Shown: positions 22,316-33,935, counted from the stretch's first letter. The stretch: DNA of 64,000 bases from Micrasema longulum (GCA_022494885.1 JAGVSM010003976.1:88912-152911); one strand, 5' to 3'. Program-made: numbers and translations. Notes: generated from the letters alone by a model not told the origin.

Positions 22316-22522
22316 TTGTTGGATCGATTAAAAATACTTTGGCCGTGGACCTGGGTTGGACACGTGCTGCGGACGCCTCAGGAGAGCCTTAATCCAAGCT
22401 GTGAAGTTCTGGAAGACCGTCAACGACGATCTTTCAGCTTCGTTCGGCGGAACAAAAAGACGCATAATTGGCTTGGGAGGTGGCGAGAGTGCTGGCTGGC
22501 GATATGGTCTCCCGGAGGTACA
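22316..22522 (+). pseudogene. LINE C-terminal relic
   Basis: The plus frames read WTWVGHVLR, then after a shift ALIQAVKFWKTVND, then GLGGG. This resembles the W-x-GHVLR...W...RPxxRW end of RTE-like elements. Highly decayed. Confidence 0.5.
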
Positions 22523-22576
22523 CGCTAACAGAGCGATCTCTTCGCGCGCAATTTAGTTCAGAATACCAGCCCTGTG
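22523..22576 (-). repeat. GGTATTC palindromic element, half copy
   Basis: The reverse complement matches the first half of the 21.1-kb copy over about 50 bases (CAGGGCTGGTATTCTGAAC, GAAGAGATCGCTCTGTTAGC). The other half is missing. Confidence 0.6.
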
Positions 22577-22802
22577 GTGGTATTCTGGATCTTCTCTACC
22601 CGCTAGAGAGATTAATCTGAAGAATTTTTTTTTCAATGCGACGACACTTTGCTTCGTATAAAATTTAAAACCAACACGACATGCATTTTAATAAGCACAC
22701 GCACTAATTAAATATGAAAATATTCTGTGGTTTGAGAATTAATGAAAACAGTAGAGGGGATGGAGGGAGGGGATAATCTTAATAGATTTAATATAGTGAA
22801 CA

Positions 22803-23117
22803 TTACAGTGGAACATCGTATAAAGGACTATATTGGAAGTTTGTTTGATTATTGATCAAAGGAACATTATTTTTTAAAGCGTTCCTAATGTGAAATATGT
22901 CCATATTATTTACTTTTAATCCCTTATTACTTGTATGTAAGATTTTAACTCCTGTATTTTTATTAAAGTCATGATTTAAATTGATTAGGTGATTTGCGAA
23001 TTCAGAGAAATTATTATTGTGAAGACACCTCATATGTTCTTTAACGCGAATATCAACATTTCTTGATGTTCTTCTAACGTAAACTGAAGGACAAGAATCG
23101 CATTTTAATTGGTAACA
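22803..23117 (-). pseudogene. Penelope-like element, endonuclease-domain fragment
   Basis: An open minus-strand frame of about 104 residues: CYQLKCDSCPSVYVRRTSRN, DIRVKEHMRC, FSEFANHLINLNHDF, then a tail ending in TAG. The C-x2-C plus VYV-R-T plus R-x-x-EH plus S-x-FA-x-H spacing is the C-terminal GIY-YIG endonuclease region of Penelope-like retroelements. The GIY half and the reverse transcriptase are missing. Confidence 0.75.
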
Positions 23118-24095
23118 CCTGAATTATTGAATAAACTATTTTTATATTCTATGGTTACTTGTAACAATTAGTTTTAACTACCGTTTGGGTGTTATTATTC
23201 AAAGTTCCGCAAATATATAAAATACTTGTAAGTAAGCATTTTATAAAAGAAAAAGCCGATTTTAACAGCAATGTTTATTTAATCACCAAAAGTTAATAAA
23301 TTAATGTTAACAACGTTCCTTTTAATTAATAAAAATGAAATATTCACGCTCGTCCTTATTTCTGTTTTAGATTTAAATTAAATCCATATTCCTTCAATTA
23401 TCACGACTTCTTTTTTATTCAGGATAACACTTTACATCCATAAATAAACGTTTTTATTACCTGTCAATAAAATAAGAGATAAAAGTGTTGGAAAACCCTA
23501 CTCGAATCTATTTTTATTATTGTGATGTTCTTCTGGCAAAAAACCTTTTTCAATACGACAAAAGCTGCTACAAAGCACGCATTACATTTATACTTTTTTA
23601 CACGAAGGCTTCATATCATCGCGCATTGGTTGGTCCTTCTATCTATAGGCTTTACTCACGCATATGTATTTGTGTATCAATACTATATACACACGTAACA
23701 CATCGGTAACTATTGATAAATACACTATTATATTTATTACCATCCTATCAAAGTTCTTAAGGGCGGGGAACCTCGACAAAATGTTTTCCTGTATTCTACT
23801 TCTAAGAACCACCGTAGTACGTCAATTAAAGCCTTATTGTTGAGTTTTCATTACGGTCCTTTTTAACACCCTCTCCGTTTAGACTTAAACCCTCGCGCCT
23901 CGGCTCCTTGAGCCCGGCTCGTTCAACAGCGCCCCGGGGATTTTAAACGACTTTAGAAGTGGTCTGTAATTTGAAGTACCACACAAATACAATAAAATTT
24001 AACTCATTTTCCTAACGTTGGAAGAATGTGGAAAATTTATCGTTTCCCTCAATAATCAGTTATGCAAACAAATGTTGTTTTAAAAAGTAAATTGC
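23118..24095. other. No gene recognised
   Basis: AT-rich DNA with one GC-rich island at about 23760-23950 (CTCGCGCCTCGGCTCC, CAGCGCCCCGGGG) that has no convincing ORF. It might be regulatory or a relic of an unknown element. Confidence 0.35.
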
Positions 24096-24380
24096 CTATT
24101 TATTTATTTATTTATTCACTCTGCCATTTTCTTAAGTTAGGACACACGTCCCAACTTCATGGGATCAAAGTCCGGTGTTGAATTTGAACGAATAACATAC
24201 TCAAACAATATAGTAGAGCAATAATACGAGTAATATACAAAAGCCTGAACATCATTTAAAAAATGACATATACCACATAAATGTAAAAAAAAACAAACAT
24301 TTAATTTATTAGAAAATGTATTTTGTTTTGTTAAACATTCATCTTCTTCAAAATCTGTAAGGTATAGTATAAACTTCACA
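24096..24380 (-). mobile_element. LINE-type 3' tail (reverse)
   Basis: On the minus strand the sequence ends ...GACTTTGATCCCATGAAGTT, GGGACGTGTGTCC and then a (AATA)n tail, as in jockey/R1-like elements. No intact coding part. Confidence 0.45.
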
Positions 24381-24589
24381 CTGACACTCTTCTAAAATAA
24401 ACTTCAACTATAAAATATTGGGTTTAGATTTTTAACTGTTCATCCGCACTAAAGCTGCACGATCTGTCGTCATCTAGAATTGATTAGTTTTTAATTTGGT
24501 TAAAAACACACATTATTTGTAAATTTTAAATAAGGGCTAGATTTCTAATTGTCCGTGAGCTCTGTAGCTGCAAGACATGTTGCGATGTT

Positions 24590-24662
24590 TATTGTACAGC
24601 GCCCTTGAGGTGACTTTCACGAAAATGGCGCTATAGAAGTTATCCGGAATAAATAAATAAAC
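24590..24662 (+). mobile_element. CR1/L2-like 3' terminus, isolated
   Basis: CAGCGCCCTTGAGGTGACTT, then GAAAATGGCGCTATAGAAGT, then an AATAAATAAATAAA tail: only the conserved terminal hairpin of the family is left here. Confidence 0.65.
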
Positions 24663-24954
24663 GCCTTTCAAAAAATATTCTCATAAAAAAGCAAGGACTC
24701 TTTTCTGCTTTTCAATGTGATTTTTTCTGTTTTAACATGAATTTTAAGTGGTCAATCTCGTTTCTTAAGTTCTAAATGATTTATTTATGCAAAGTAAAAG
24801 TTTGCTTTGTTAAAAATCTAATTTATGATGATGTCAGTGCAATATTTTGCAGTGAGGACTTTATTTTAACAAGTCGCTAATTTAACCAATGTATTTTAAT
24901 TTAAGCAATTTAAGCAATAAATAATAAGCAAAGCTAATTTAAGCAATGTAATTA

Positions 24955-25605
24955 ATAAATGCGTTTGTAGTGTCTAGAGTCGATTATTGTAATGGTATCT
25001 ATGCAGGTCTACCAATGAACAAAATGACTCGTCTACAATCTGTATTGAATGCCGCAGCGAGACTTATTTTCGGAATCTCTAAGTTCAGTCATATCACTCC
25101 ACTACTTCGGGAACTACACTGGCTACGTTTTCCACAGAGGGTCGAATACAAACTCTGTTGGCTTATGTATAAGTCACTGCACAACTCGGCTCCGGAATAT
25201 CTAAGGGAACTATGCATTCCAGATGAACTAGCTGACAGGCGTCTCAGGCTTAGATCAGCTACGTCTACGGCGAGAGGAAAAGCTATTATACCTCTACGCA
25301 AACAGCGCACTAAATTTGGTGAACGCGCATTTGCGGTCGCAGGCCCTATGGCATGGAATGCTTTCCCAGCAGAGGTGCGAGGCTGTGAAAGTGAAGTGAT
25401 GTTTCGGAAAAAACTTAAAACCCACTTGTTCTCTAAATCATTTGAATAAATCCGTAGCACGTGACAGCAAAATAAATTATTTTAATTAAATTACAAATTT
25501 AAAGCTTCAATTAAATTAACTTAACAATAGAATCACCATGTAAAGCGCCCTTGAGGTATTTTATTACGAAAATGGCGCTATATAAGTTATTCATAATAAA
25601 ATTTT
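24955..25605 (+). mobile_element. CR1/L2-like LINE, 5'-truncated copy 2
   Basis: The frame 24970-25449 (159 aa; the first codon is not ATG) encodes the reverse-transcriptase end without a break: SRVDYCNGIYAGLPMNKMTR, LNAAARLIFG, LHWLRFPQRVEYKLCWLMYK, FAVAGPMAWNAFPAEVRGCE and LKTHLFSKSFE. The 3'-UTR ends with the AGCGCC...GGCGCT hairpin. The last 160 codons are intact, so this insertion is relatively young. Confidence 0.88.
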
Positions 25606-25699
25606 ACTATCCGTAATTGGGAAATCTGAAACAATTTCTTAGACTCATTATTATTTAAGTGCATGTTTTTTCTCTTGATGATTTTACATTCCGTGTTAA

Positions 25700-26327
25700 T
25701 TTTAATATAATTTTCTGTACGTGTGATATCACTGAACTCCTCCTAAACGGCTTAACCGTTTTACGTGCGGTTTTCAGACAAATATAAATCTTTGCGCTAC
25801 GCGTCTTCGTAGATATGAAAATTTTCAATCGAATCTGTAAAAAAAAAGTTAGAAGCACAAATATTTTTTTTTATTTAAGCTTCTAACTTTTTTGTTGCAT
25901 TCGACAAAAATGCATGTACAAAAAATGGAAGGATGTTGTTTTTTTGTGTTTAAAAAAAAGTTTGTTTTTGAATGTTTACAAATAACATTAGTTTTTTATA
26001 GATCCCAATCAGATTCTTTCCTTACATTCCTTATAATTTCTTCCCATTTATTTTTTTTCTGGATTTTTGGTAAAACTAAAATAATATTAACTGACATTCA
26101 ATACATTTTTGAAAATCACATTCAAGAATAAAGTGCGCCCCTGTTGGTGAGAAGAGCCGAGTTTGACATTTGCAAAAATAATTATATATTTGAAAATAAA
26201 TTATTTTTTTATTTTTGAACTCAACCATAAACAAGTACCTAGGTACCTACTTAGCAATGAAAAATATTTTTTCCAATAGCAGGCAAGTCAACGTATGGAC
26301 AGGACAACGTCTGTCGGGTCCGCTAGT
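25700..26327 (+). mobile_element. Helitron-like non-autonomous element; 3' end firm, 5' end unknown
   Basis: It ends GGACAGGACAACGTCTGTC (GACAG/CTGTC hairpin), then GGGTCCG and CTAGT at 26323-26327. This matches the hairpin plus CTAGT terminus I remember from lepidopteran Helitron/Helentron elements. CACTGAACTCCTCCTAAACG near 25731 is also typical of such repeats, but the 5' end was not defined. ORFs inside are low-complexity. Confidence 0.5.
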
Positions 26328-26990
26328 TGATTATACAATCTTCGAATAAGTACTAACACCAAAAAAATATTGGGAACACAGACACAATACCGAATTAATC
26401 GATATGTTATTCCTAAATTACTTTTTTTTTAAAATCTAGAAACATCATGTCACTCTTTGGATCCAAAATTCGTTACATTACCAGCTGGCACCACAACCAA
26501 CCAAAATAATGATAGAGGTATAGTCATTTTAGTGTGACATTAGGTAATAAGTAATATTATTCAACACTTATTGTGTTTTAAAATACACAGGTATTTGATA
26601 ATCAATCGTTAAGTTCTTTTTCCATGTAATGCGTAATATTTTTATACCTTTTCTTTACAATTATAATCAAGAGGTGAGTAATGACTTTCGATAAGATTAC
26701 TTTATCTCTTTCCACGTAGAATCATGATAAGACTTAATAGGTGAAAACTACCTCCGGTGTCAGTATGTTTTATGAAACTGGTTTTGTAATAATAGCACTT
26801 TTAAAACATTTTGTAATATTTCTTTTTTTTATTTTATTAGATCACGTGTAAAAAATAATACATGAGAAAGCGTAGTTTATAGTGTTCATAATATGATTTT
26901 TTTAAACACCCGCCCTTCAAGCCTTCAATGCGTTTAAGTACTGAGTACTCAGTGAATTCATTAAAATATTAATATTTTTTCTCTCAGGAA
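26328..26990. other. No gene recognised
   Basis: AT-rich DNA between the Helitron-like end and a LINE relic. No shared repeat or conserved ORF was found. Confidence 0.4.
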
Positions 26991-27205
26991 AATGTAAACA
27001 TAACATAAGTATTCTTCTTCTTCATATGGTTCCTCTCCCCGATAGAGGTTGGAAATCATCGTTGCGATTCTTACTTTGTTGGCAACTGCCCTGAACAAGG
27101 ACTGAGTTCTGCAATGGAACCAGTCGCGCAAGTTCTTAAGCCAAGACATGCGCCTTCTACCTGCACTGCGTCTTCCTTCAATCCTTCCCGTAGAATGACT
27201 TGTAA
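26991..27205 (-). pseudogene. LINE C-terminal relic, family C copy 1
   Basis: The minus frame reads RRMSWLKNLRDWFHCRTQSL, FRAVANKVRIATMISNL and YRGEE. The W-L-x-N-L-R-x-W...R-x-x-x-x-K-x-R-I-A-x-M-I-x-N-L signature is a common lepidopteran non-LTR C-terminus. A sister copy is at 33.96 kb. Confidence 0.6.
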
Positions 27206-27420
27206 AATTTTATATATAGCTTTACAGTAATGTAAATAACACAAAAAACAAAACTATCGACTAAGAACTGTTCAAATGGGACCAAAATATTAAAAAAAAA
27301 ACAAAACAAAATAACAATCATAGTTTCCCAGAAAAAACGGCTTCGGCATCACCAACACATTTCGCCTCAAACAACTAAATCATCCACCGATACTTCACCA
27401 AACTCGCAAACAGCAAAATA

Positions 27421-28190
27421 ATAATATTTATTTATTTATTTATTTAATTTTACAATACGCCCAAGGGGCATTTACAAAAAATATACAGGTAAGAACAAAC
27501 ATATTAAGTAAAAATTTAAAAGATAAACAACGCTTTTTGTATACATGTAGAAACAATAAAAAGCATACTGCTATGCAAAATAAAAAGTGAAACTTTACAT
27601 AGTAAAAAATATATATTTATAAATATGGATATAAGAAAAGTAATTGAATTAAAAAGCAAATTGTAAATAACTTGTCAAGAATTTAAAGAAAAAAATATAT
27701 AGGGTACATTTACATATACTTAAACGTATAAAAAATGGTATTAAGAAATTGTTGTTAAAAACAAATAATAAAAATTAGTTTACAGTAAGTATATATAAGA
27801 TAATAACATAATATCTGGTACACAAAAATAGTTGATACATTAATTTCAGAAAATGGTAATAATAAATAATAATACACATCAAAAAAAGAGAAAAAATTAT
27901 ATGAAAATGAAAGTTTTCTTACGACATTAATAATTAGTTTCAAACAGTGCATTTAAGAACGTTTTAAAATGGATAATTGTCGTATTAAAAATGTCTATTT
28001 CACAAGTAAATTTGTTGGCTAAGGAATGTAAACGCGGAATCGGAGAGTGTCGTGCATAGTTAGAACCTACGTATGTACTCGTAGTTGCAAACAACTCCGT
28101 ACTTCTACAATATTGATAAAGTCTTAATCATTCAGTTTCAGTTTCAGTGCTGCAGAGCAGCGTTTATTTTATAATTAAAAAATACATAAA
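27421..28190 (-). mobile_element. AT-rich LINE-like 3' region (boundaries approximate)
   Basis: It begins with ATTTATTTATTTATTTAATT, then ACGCCCAAGGGGCATTTACA, a module also seen at 38.22 kb. It ends near TCAGTTTCAGTGCTGCAGAG, a motif also seen at 41.84 and 61.70 kb. No coding region is left. Confidence 0.4.
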
Positions 28191-28192
28191 AG

Positions 28193-28236
28193 AATTTGTT
28201 ACCCACTAAGTCTTTAGACTTAGTGGGTAACAAATT
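28193..28236. repeat. Near-perfect palindrome with 21-bp arms
   Basis: AATTTGTTACCCACTAAGTC plus T, two central T bases, then the exact complement. The arms are perfect with a 2-nt centre, so the sequence can form a cruciform. Confidence 0.8.
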
Positions 28237-28939
28237 ATTATTCTTATTCCTCGTCCCATATTCCACAGTATAAGACAAAAAGGTGCCAAAAATAATTACA
28301 GAAACAGACTAAAATTACTAGTCTGCACTGAAGGAATTAATGAAGTAGCCACAACTACAACAAAATACTATATCAACGTCATCAGAACCGTCATTGTAAG
28401 CACTCAGAATTCTTGATGTTGCCAGAATTATAATATTGATGGGGTTATAAGGTATAAATAAATGAATGCGCAATCTAATTTTTATTTTGTTCGTATTTAT
28501 GTTAGCATCATTTTGTACATACATAAGTATCTACTGTTTTGAGATAGCGTGGAACGAGAAAAACTGCATATTGCTTTCTCTGTTGATTCCCTTAATTCAA
28601 ATTACGCCAAGCACTTGCCCTATCTACGGCTCCGCATCCACATGTTAGCAAACAAACACGGAAGTGAAGATTTATTTCATTTATCCCTCTTTCAATTATT
28701 AAAATCGATACCTTAAAGTAAAGGGGAATATCTTTTTTTTAACAAATTAAAACTAATAAGGGTCTATGAAATACTGTCGAGTAAAAAGAACTCGTTTTTT
28801 TTTTACTTATTAGTAACATAAAAAATATTTATAATGTCGAATTCCCCCGATAACGGTTCATTGCATTGGCCACGTCCCTAATACGTCACGATTCGGTTAA
28901 ATTTTGAACTTTGTTTGTGACAGTTTAAATTTAAATAGA

Positions 28940-29150
28940 ATATCGTCACGAATTTCGACGTCACAATTGTTAATGGCAAACATGTCGCGTTTATGTAAAG
29001 ACATATTTTTTTATAATTTCATTAAAAAATCATGCATGAAAACATTTCTCCATATTATCCATATTGATTTTGAAAATACAATTAATTTTTCTAAATCCTT
29101 TTCACATGTCTTTATCGGTATTCGTAGTATGTGATATTTCCCTATTAAAA
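28940..29150 (-). repeat. Dispersed repeat family 'AAATGGATTTAGAAAAATTAA', copy 2 (reverse)
   Basis: Contains AATTAATTTTTCTAAATCC, GAAAACATTTCTCCATATTA and CAAACATGTCGCG, matching the other copies. ORFs here follow the repeat and are not genes. Confidence 0.6.
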
Positions 29151-30738
29151 AACTATTTTTAGTTTTGTCTCTGGCGTTGATTACTCTTATATACAGGAAT
29201 CTATTATGAAACATTGCCTCTATCACTCCAAAACTGTATCTTTTTATTTTCTGTTATTTTGTCATGTAGTATGCTTAAGTCATGTTTTTTTTGCTACTGT
29301 TTTTATATTGAATTTATGATTTTTTTTGTTCATTTTGTTCATATACACAAGTTTTAAATAGTTTTTATGATTTTATTTTGTTAAAGGCCTTTGAATAAAT
29401 ACATATCGCTAGACCAAAGCAATAAATAGTAAGATAAACCCGAAATTTCCAATTTTGTGATTCACACGCAGATATATGAATAAATAAAATAAACGAACAT
29501 TTCAAATAATAAAACATTTAAATTAGATAGTTAACCTATGTGAAAATATAGTATTCATAATCTACTTTAAATAATTTAATTCATTCAAACCCTTTGCACA
29601 TCTCCAAGTCCGATTATCTCAGACTATGTTCTTCAGAGATATCGCACTGTTGCTTTGGGCTAGCGATGTTTATATAAATCAGCAATTGAACAGGTTTATT
29701 TACTATTTGATTTATTTTTATTGTGTTCTCAGAATATGTAAATCCCGCCCACTTATTCTAGCAAGTAAAGTTGTCGATGATGATGCCCATCAACTGAAGT
29801 CGGAACAAAAAACCCGATAGTTGTCAGAATAATAACTTGCTCCACTTACGAGATGTCTGCATTATGTAATGCTTTTGATTTGTCACAGCCACCATTTACA
29901 TTCAATTGTTTTGTTTGACAATAGTTCGTTAAGCAAATCAGGCGAGTAAGTAGTCAGATGCAAATTCATTGCGGCTGCTGCTGTAATGTCTCATTGACAT
30001 AATACTCGTATTGCCACGTTTAATGTTCCGCCTCGTTGGATATTAATAATATTAGATCGCTTGCAGTTAACTCAATTTATTTTGGTGTTTTGCAAGTCTC
30101 GTATTTCGACGGGGAAGTCGGAATACGAAATATACGAAATACACGAAAGACACGTAAGAGACAAGAGACAATTCATCGAGCAGTTCACAGAAGCCGTACA
30201 GAAACATTGTATTTTTGCGTAAAGCTGGATTAGACGGATTTCGTCCAACCAACCGATGGTGTTACATTGTTTTATTTCAATATTTATTATGTGAAAAACA
30301 TATATACTAGAATAAAACTAGCAATTTGTGAAATATAAATAAATTGAGACTTACTAGTCTTCAACAGGAAATAGGAAATAAAAGGATACAAAGAGAAGAG
30401 TGTTTAGAAAAAATATAGGAAATGTCGATTCGGACGTGATTTAAACAATGCTGTAACTAACGTCGGATTCTTTTCCCCTCTGCCAAGGATCCTCAGAACG
30501 GTTAATAAAATCTCACTAAACAGCACCGTCGATGTGTTCCTTCGGCAAAGGCATGCGTTCAAGAAGCAAGCGGTGTTATCACTCCCGACTTGAGATGACA
30601 CACTTTCCATGTCTGCCTACATCATGCCATGACGGTCCCTATTGTTCATTTAAATAGATTCTAAGATTGTTTAGGTTAAATTAATCCATTATAATATATA
30701 TCATTAATGCCAATCTATTAGGGTTCTCATAAACCTGT
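29151..30738. other. No gene recognised
   Basis: Mostly AT-rich. Around 30110-30170 an irregular tandem of ACGAAATACACGAAAGACAC-like units gives an artificial arginine-rich ORF. No splice-bounded exon could be supported. Confidence 0.4.
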
Positions 30739-30895
30739 TTATTGGCTTAAAAAGGGCTGCCGTAGGAACATCTTTGATGGTAGATGATTCCACAGTCGAG
30801 CCGCATGAACAGTAGGATATAAGTTTGTAAAGAAGGAGGAATTATAAAGGGTTCTTTGAGAATGTGAACGAAGAGGCAAACCATGATATTATGTA
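30739..30895 (-). pseudogene. LINE C-terminal relic (R1/jockey type)
   Basis: The minus frame reads GLPLRSHSQRTLYNSSFFTN followed by LYPTVHAARLWNHLPSKMFL and stops at a TAA (30739-30741). The ARLWNxLP motif is typical of the last residues of R1/jockey-like polyproteins. Confidence 0.6.
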
Positions 30896-31194
30896 TTACG
30901 TATAAGAGAAACGTAAAGGATTGAAATAAAATGGTAAAAAAATATTATTTTCAGGTCGTTATACTACTTATGCAAATTACTTATAGATAGAGCTATATTG
31001 TTTGAAAACTGATGCAGATTTAAGTAGCCTATTTCATTGATGATTGAACCGTGACTCGATACATTACCATTAACAAACATATTTACCTATCTAGAGAATT
31101 TTGGTTTTTTGGCAACCAGATTCTTTTTGATAAAATTTCATATTTGAAGCACTAACCTTGCGGTTATCCATAATTATAAAAATATTAAAAAAAC

Positions 31195-31500
31195 AACTCT
31201 GCTTTCAACCACTTTTCTTTATTTTTTCTACCGACCGGTTTCAAAGCTACCCAAGCTTCTTTATCAAGGTATACGTAACTGATGGAGCTTATCCTATTTT
31301 ATTTTAACAGTGATTACTAAATATTATCGAATATATACATCGAAACATATGGAGCTAATAAGTCAAGTATTTTTGTCATGTTGCTCTTTTGATACTGGAA
31401 TTGGTAAAGTGAGATAAATACGATATAACTGTATATAACTGTATAGACAGGAGTGGACTAAATAAAATATTGTTCATTTAACAATAGCCATCATAAAATC
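31195..31500 (-). mobile_element. Penelope-type 3'/terminal region, copy A
   Basis: On the minus strand: TTTAGTCCACTCCTG near 31460, AT-rich sequence, then ACCTTGATAAAGAAGCTTGG and AAACCGGTCGG. The same landmarks, in the same order and strand, occur downstream of the endonuclease fragment at 54.5-55.1 kb. Confidence 0.55.
31229..31270 (-). ncRNA. Degenerate hammerhead-like motif in a Penelope relic
   Basis: On the minus strand TTGATAA (core CUGANGA, two changes), stem II AAGCT/AGCTT with loop TGGGT, then GAAACCGGTCGG. Confidence 0.45.
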
Positions 31501-32015
31501 ATAAGAAAATTCGAGAATCATTTTTTTTATTGCTAGCTGAATAAACTCGAACCCTGTTATTCTTTCAGGCGAAGTTTATAGCCTGATTTTGGTTTGATTG
31601 TTAGTAAAACTACGGTTTCTTTGCTTATTTTATTGATTCCAATTTTCACTTGAATGTCTATATAGCCTAGATAAAAATAATATATATTAATGGTAATTTA
31701 TTATAATTCATAGATTTTATGTACACATTTTTGTTTCTGCTGATACTAGTACAAGTTTTGTTCTCGGTACAAAGAGTGATACTTGCCAAAATTATGCCTG
31801 GCGGAATATTATCGATAAATTTAATTATTATAAGTACTAACTTGTGTAGTGTACGTAGGTACGTCTTACGTTAATGAATAATTTATTGCAATATAAATAC
31901 TGCGGAAGATAAGCTACTAACTGTCAATTGAATTGTGTTAGGTAGATTTTATAATAGATTCTATGGCTTGTATTTTAGATTGAAATAAAATCTATTAGTG
32001 TAACATAATAATATA
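31501..32015. other. No gene recognised
   Basis: AT-rich DNA between a Penelope relic and a SINE. Nothing supportable. Confidence 0.4.
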
Positions 32016-32018
32016 TGG

Positions 32019-32165
32019 GCGCCGTGGCGCTGTTGGTTAGACGGCCAACTGTGAAACTCGCGTCGCGGGTTCGATTCCCGCCAGTTGCAGGAAAAGAATC
32101 CAAAATTTGTTACTGGAATTATTCTCCAGCATTATATGAGGTTTAATTGCTTTTTTTTAGAAAAG
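32019..32165 (+). mobile_element. tRNA-derived SINE, family B copy 2
   Basis: GGGCGCCGTGGCGCTGTTGG, then GGGTTCGATTCCCGCCAGTT: the same head as the 21.8-22.0-kb copy, with a shorter, diverged body ending in a T-run. The B arm pairs but the other arms do not, so it is not a tRNA gene. Confidence 0.7.
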
Positions 32166-32406
32166 AGACTAATCCACGAATTTTAAAACCTTCATGCTGT
32201 TAAAAATATTTGATAAACTTTTCAAATATCTGTGCTAAAGGCAATATATTAATTAATTCACCTTTGTGGTGGTTTGTCGGTTGAATCATTCAAAATTGAT
32301 TCATTTTGATTATTACAATAATACACATAACATTTTTTGAACACCAGTTCATTAATTCATTTATATCCTCAATATTGATTGTTGAAAGATGTAATTAGTT
32401 CAGTCA

Positions 32407-33277
32407 ACAACAACAACAAACCATCACGCCGTTTCCCCGTAGGGGTAGGCAGAGAGGATAGAACGCCATAACACTCCATCTTGGCATACAGACCTCGCTT
32501 CCTCTACATTCATACATCTTCTCATGCACGCACGCCGATTATTCCTACTTTTGACATGTCCATCTTCAAGTATTTGATGGACTCGATCGTGCCATGTCTT
32601 TCTCGGTCTTCCTCGTTTTCTGCATCCATCAACATTTGCATCGTAGATCCTTTTAGCTGTTCTTTCGCTGTCCATTCGCTCTACATGTCCAAACCAACGC
32701 AGCACCCCTTTCTTAATTCTGTCAATAATGCATGTCTCAGCCTTACACACTTCACGGATCTCGACAGTTGTGCACCTATCATACATCGTTTTACCACACA
32801 TTCGCCTGAGGGATCGCATTTCGACAGCATTCAACCTACTTTCATAACTATTTTTCCAATTCCATACTTTGCTTCCATACATTAGAGTTGGAACTAGAAC
32901 TCCGTTTTGCACTGCTAGTTTAGCCTCCTGCGATAAACATTTGTTCGCCAAAGTAGATTTTAGTGCACCGTTCACCCTGTTCCCGGCACTCACCCTCCTT
33001 TTAATATCTTTCTCGGCCTTTCCGTCCCTAGTAAACATACTTCCCAGGTACACAAATTCTTCTACCTGATTCAGAATATCTCCGTTCACGCTGATCTCAC
33101 ATTTAGTTATATTTTCATCCCTTTCAAAAACCATCACTTTCGATTGATCAAAATTCATAAGCGAATCGCTTTTCTTGCATACGTCGTAGACTTTTGTTAC
33201 CACCAAGAATTGAAGGTCTTCTTTGCTGCTAGCAAGAAGCACGGCATCATCCGCATACAGAAGACAAACGCGTATTT
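32407..33277 (-). mobile_element. RTE-like LINE, 5'-truncated copy
   Basis: The minus frame 33242-32424 (272 aa) covers the end of the reverse transcriptase and C-terminus: LVPTLMYGSKVWNWKN, NAVEMRSLRRMCGKTMYDRC, GVLRWFGHVERMDSERTAKR, RGRPRKTWHDRVHQIL and SILSAYPYGETA. It is close to the 56.6-59.5-kb element but in one intact frame over this part. The YADD-like motif lies just upstream, at the truncated end. The 3' tail is (GTT)4. Confidence 0.88.
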
Positions 33278-33347
33278 TGAAATGTTAATGTAGAGGCTTA
33301 ATTAATTTAATGATTAAACCTTATTAATTGTTTATAATCTAGAACAA

Positions 33348-33582
33348 CAGCAATTGAATCCTGATATTCAGAAACCCCATAAGTCAACAGAAGTACTTTT
33401 AAGGGATCTTCAAATTTACTGACTTTTAATTTGCATGAAAGCGACTACTTTTTCATTACGATTTGATAAAAAAGAATATGCATTATTATTTTATCAAAAA
33501 TGTAGATTCTCAAAATTGTATATACTTGAAAATAATTTTAGAGTTTCTTATGGGGTTTCTGAAAATTACAATTCAATTGTGT
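33348..33582. repeat. Inverted repeat with about 33-bp arms
   Basis: CAGAAACCCCATAAG near 33368 and its complement CTTATGGGGTTTCTG near 33548 lie within longer imperfect arms. The interior is about 165 bp. A MITE relic is likely. Confidence 0.5.
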
Positions 33583-33849
33583 ATTTTGTAGGGCAATACA
33601 AATTACCCCACAAATGTATTTTTATGGCTCTTAAGATTTTGGCGATTTTTCTTTGGCTTTTGAAATACCTCTCCGAATTAATTATACGTCATTGCCTCTA
33701 AAATGTTAAAAATAAAAGATTATGCATATTGTTATTTGTATAAACGATGCTTTTTAAAAAAATTGAAATATTTGCGTTCATATTATTTTCTCAAATATTC
33801 GAGTATTTAAGCCATTTTAAAGTCGTAAATAAATTAGCTACAAAAATGG

Positions 33850-33935
33850 GAATCAGGCTCTGTTAGAGCAGAGTTCAAACCTCGAGCTTCTGAATCGTGA
33901 ATTTACGCCACTACCACTGGAACACAACCCTGTTA
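33850..33935 (-). mobile_element. Degenerate tRNA-like (SINE) head
   Basis: On the minus strand GTTCCAGTGGTAGTGGC resembles an A box and GAGGTTTGAACTC a B box. The pairing is too poor for a tRNA. Confidence 0.4.

Noticed and set aside
30036..30233. 65-aa arginine-rich ORF
   Set aside because: It reads through an irregular ACGAAATACACGAAAGACAC tandem, giving an artificial basic run; no start context or homology pattern.
32481..32885. 134-aa plus-strand ORF
   Set aside because: Antisense to the RTE-like reverse-transcriptase end at 32424-33242.
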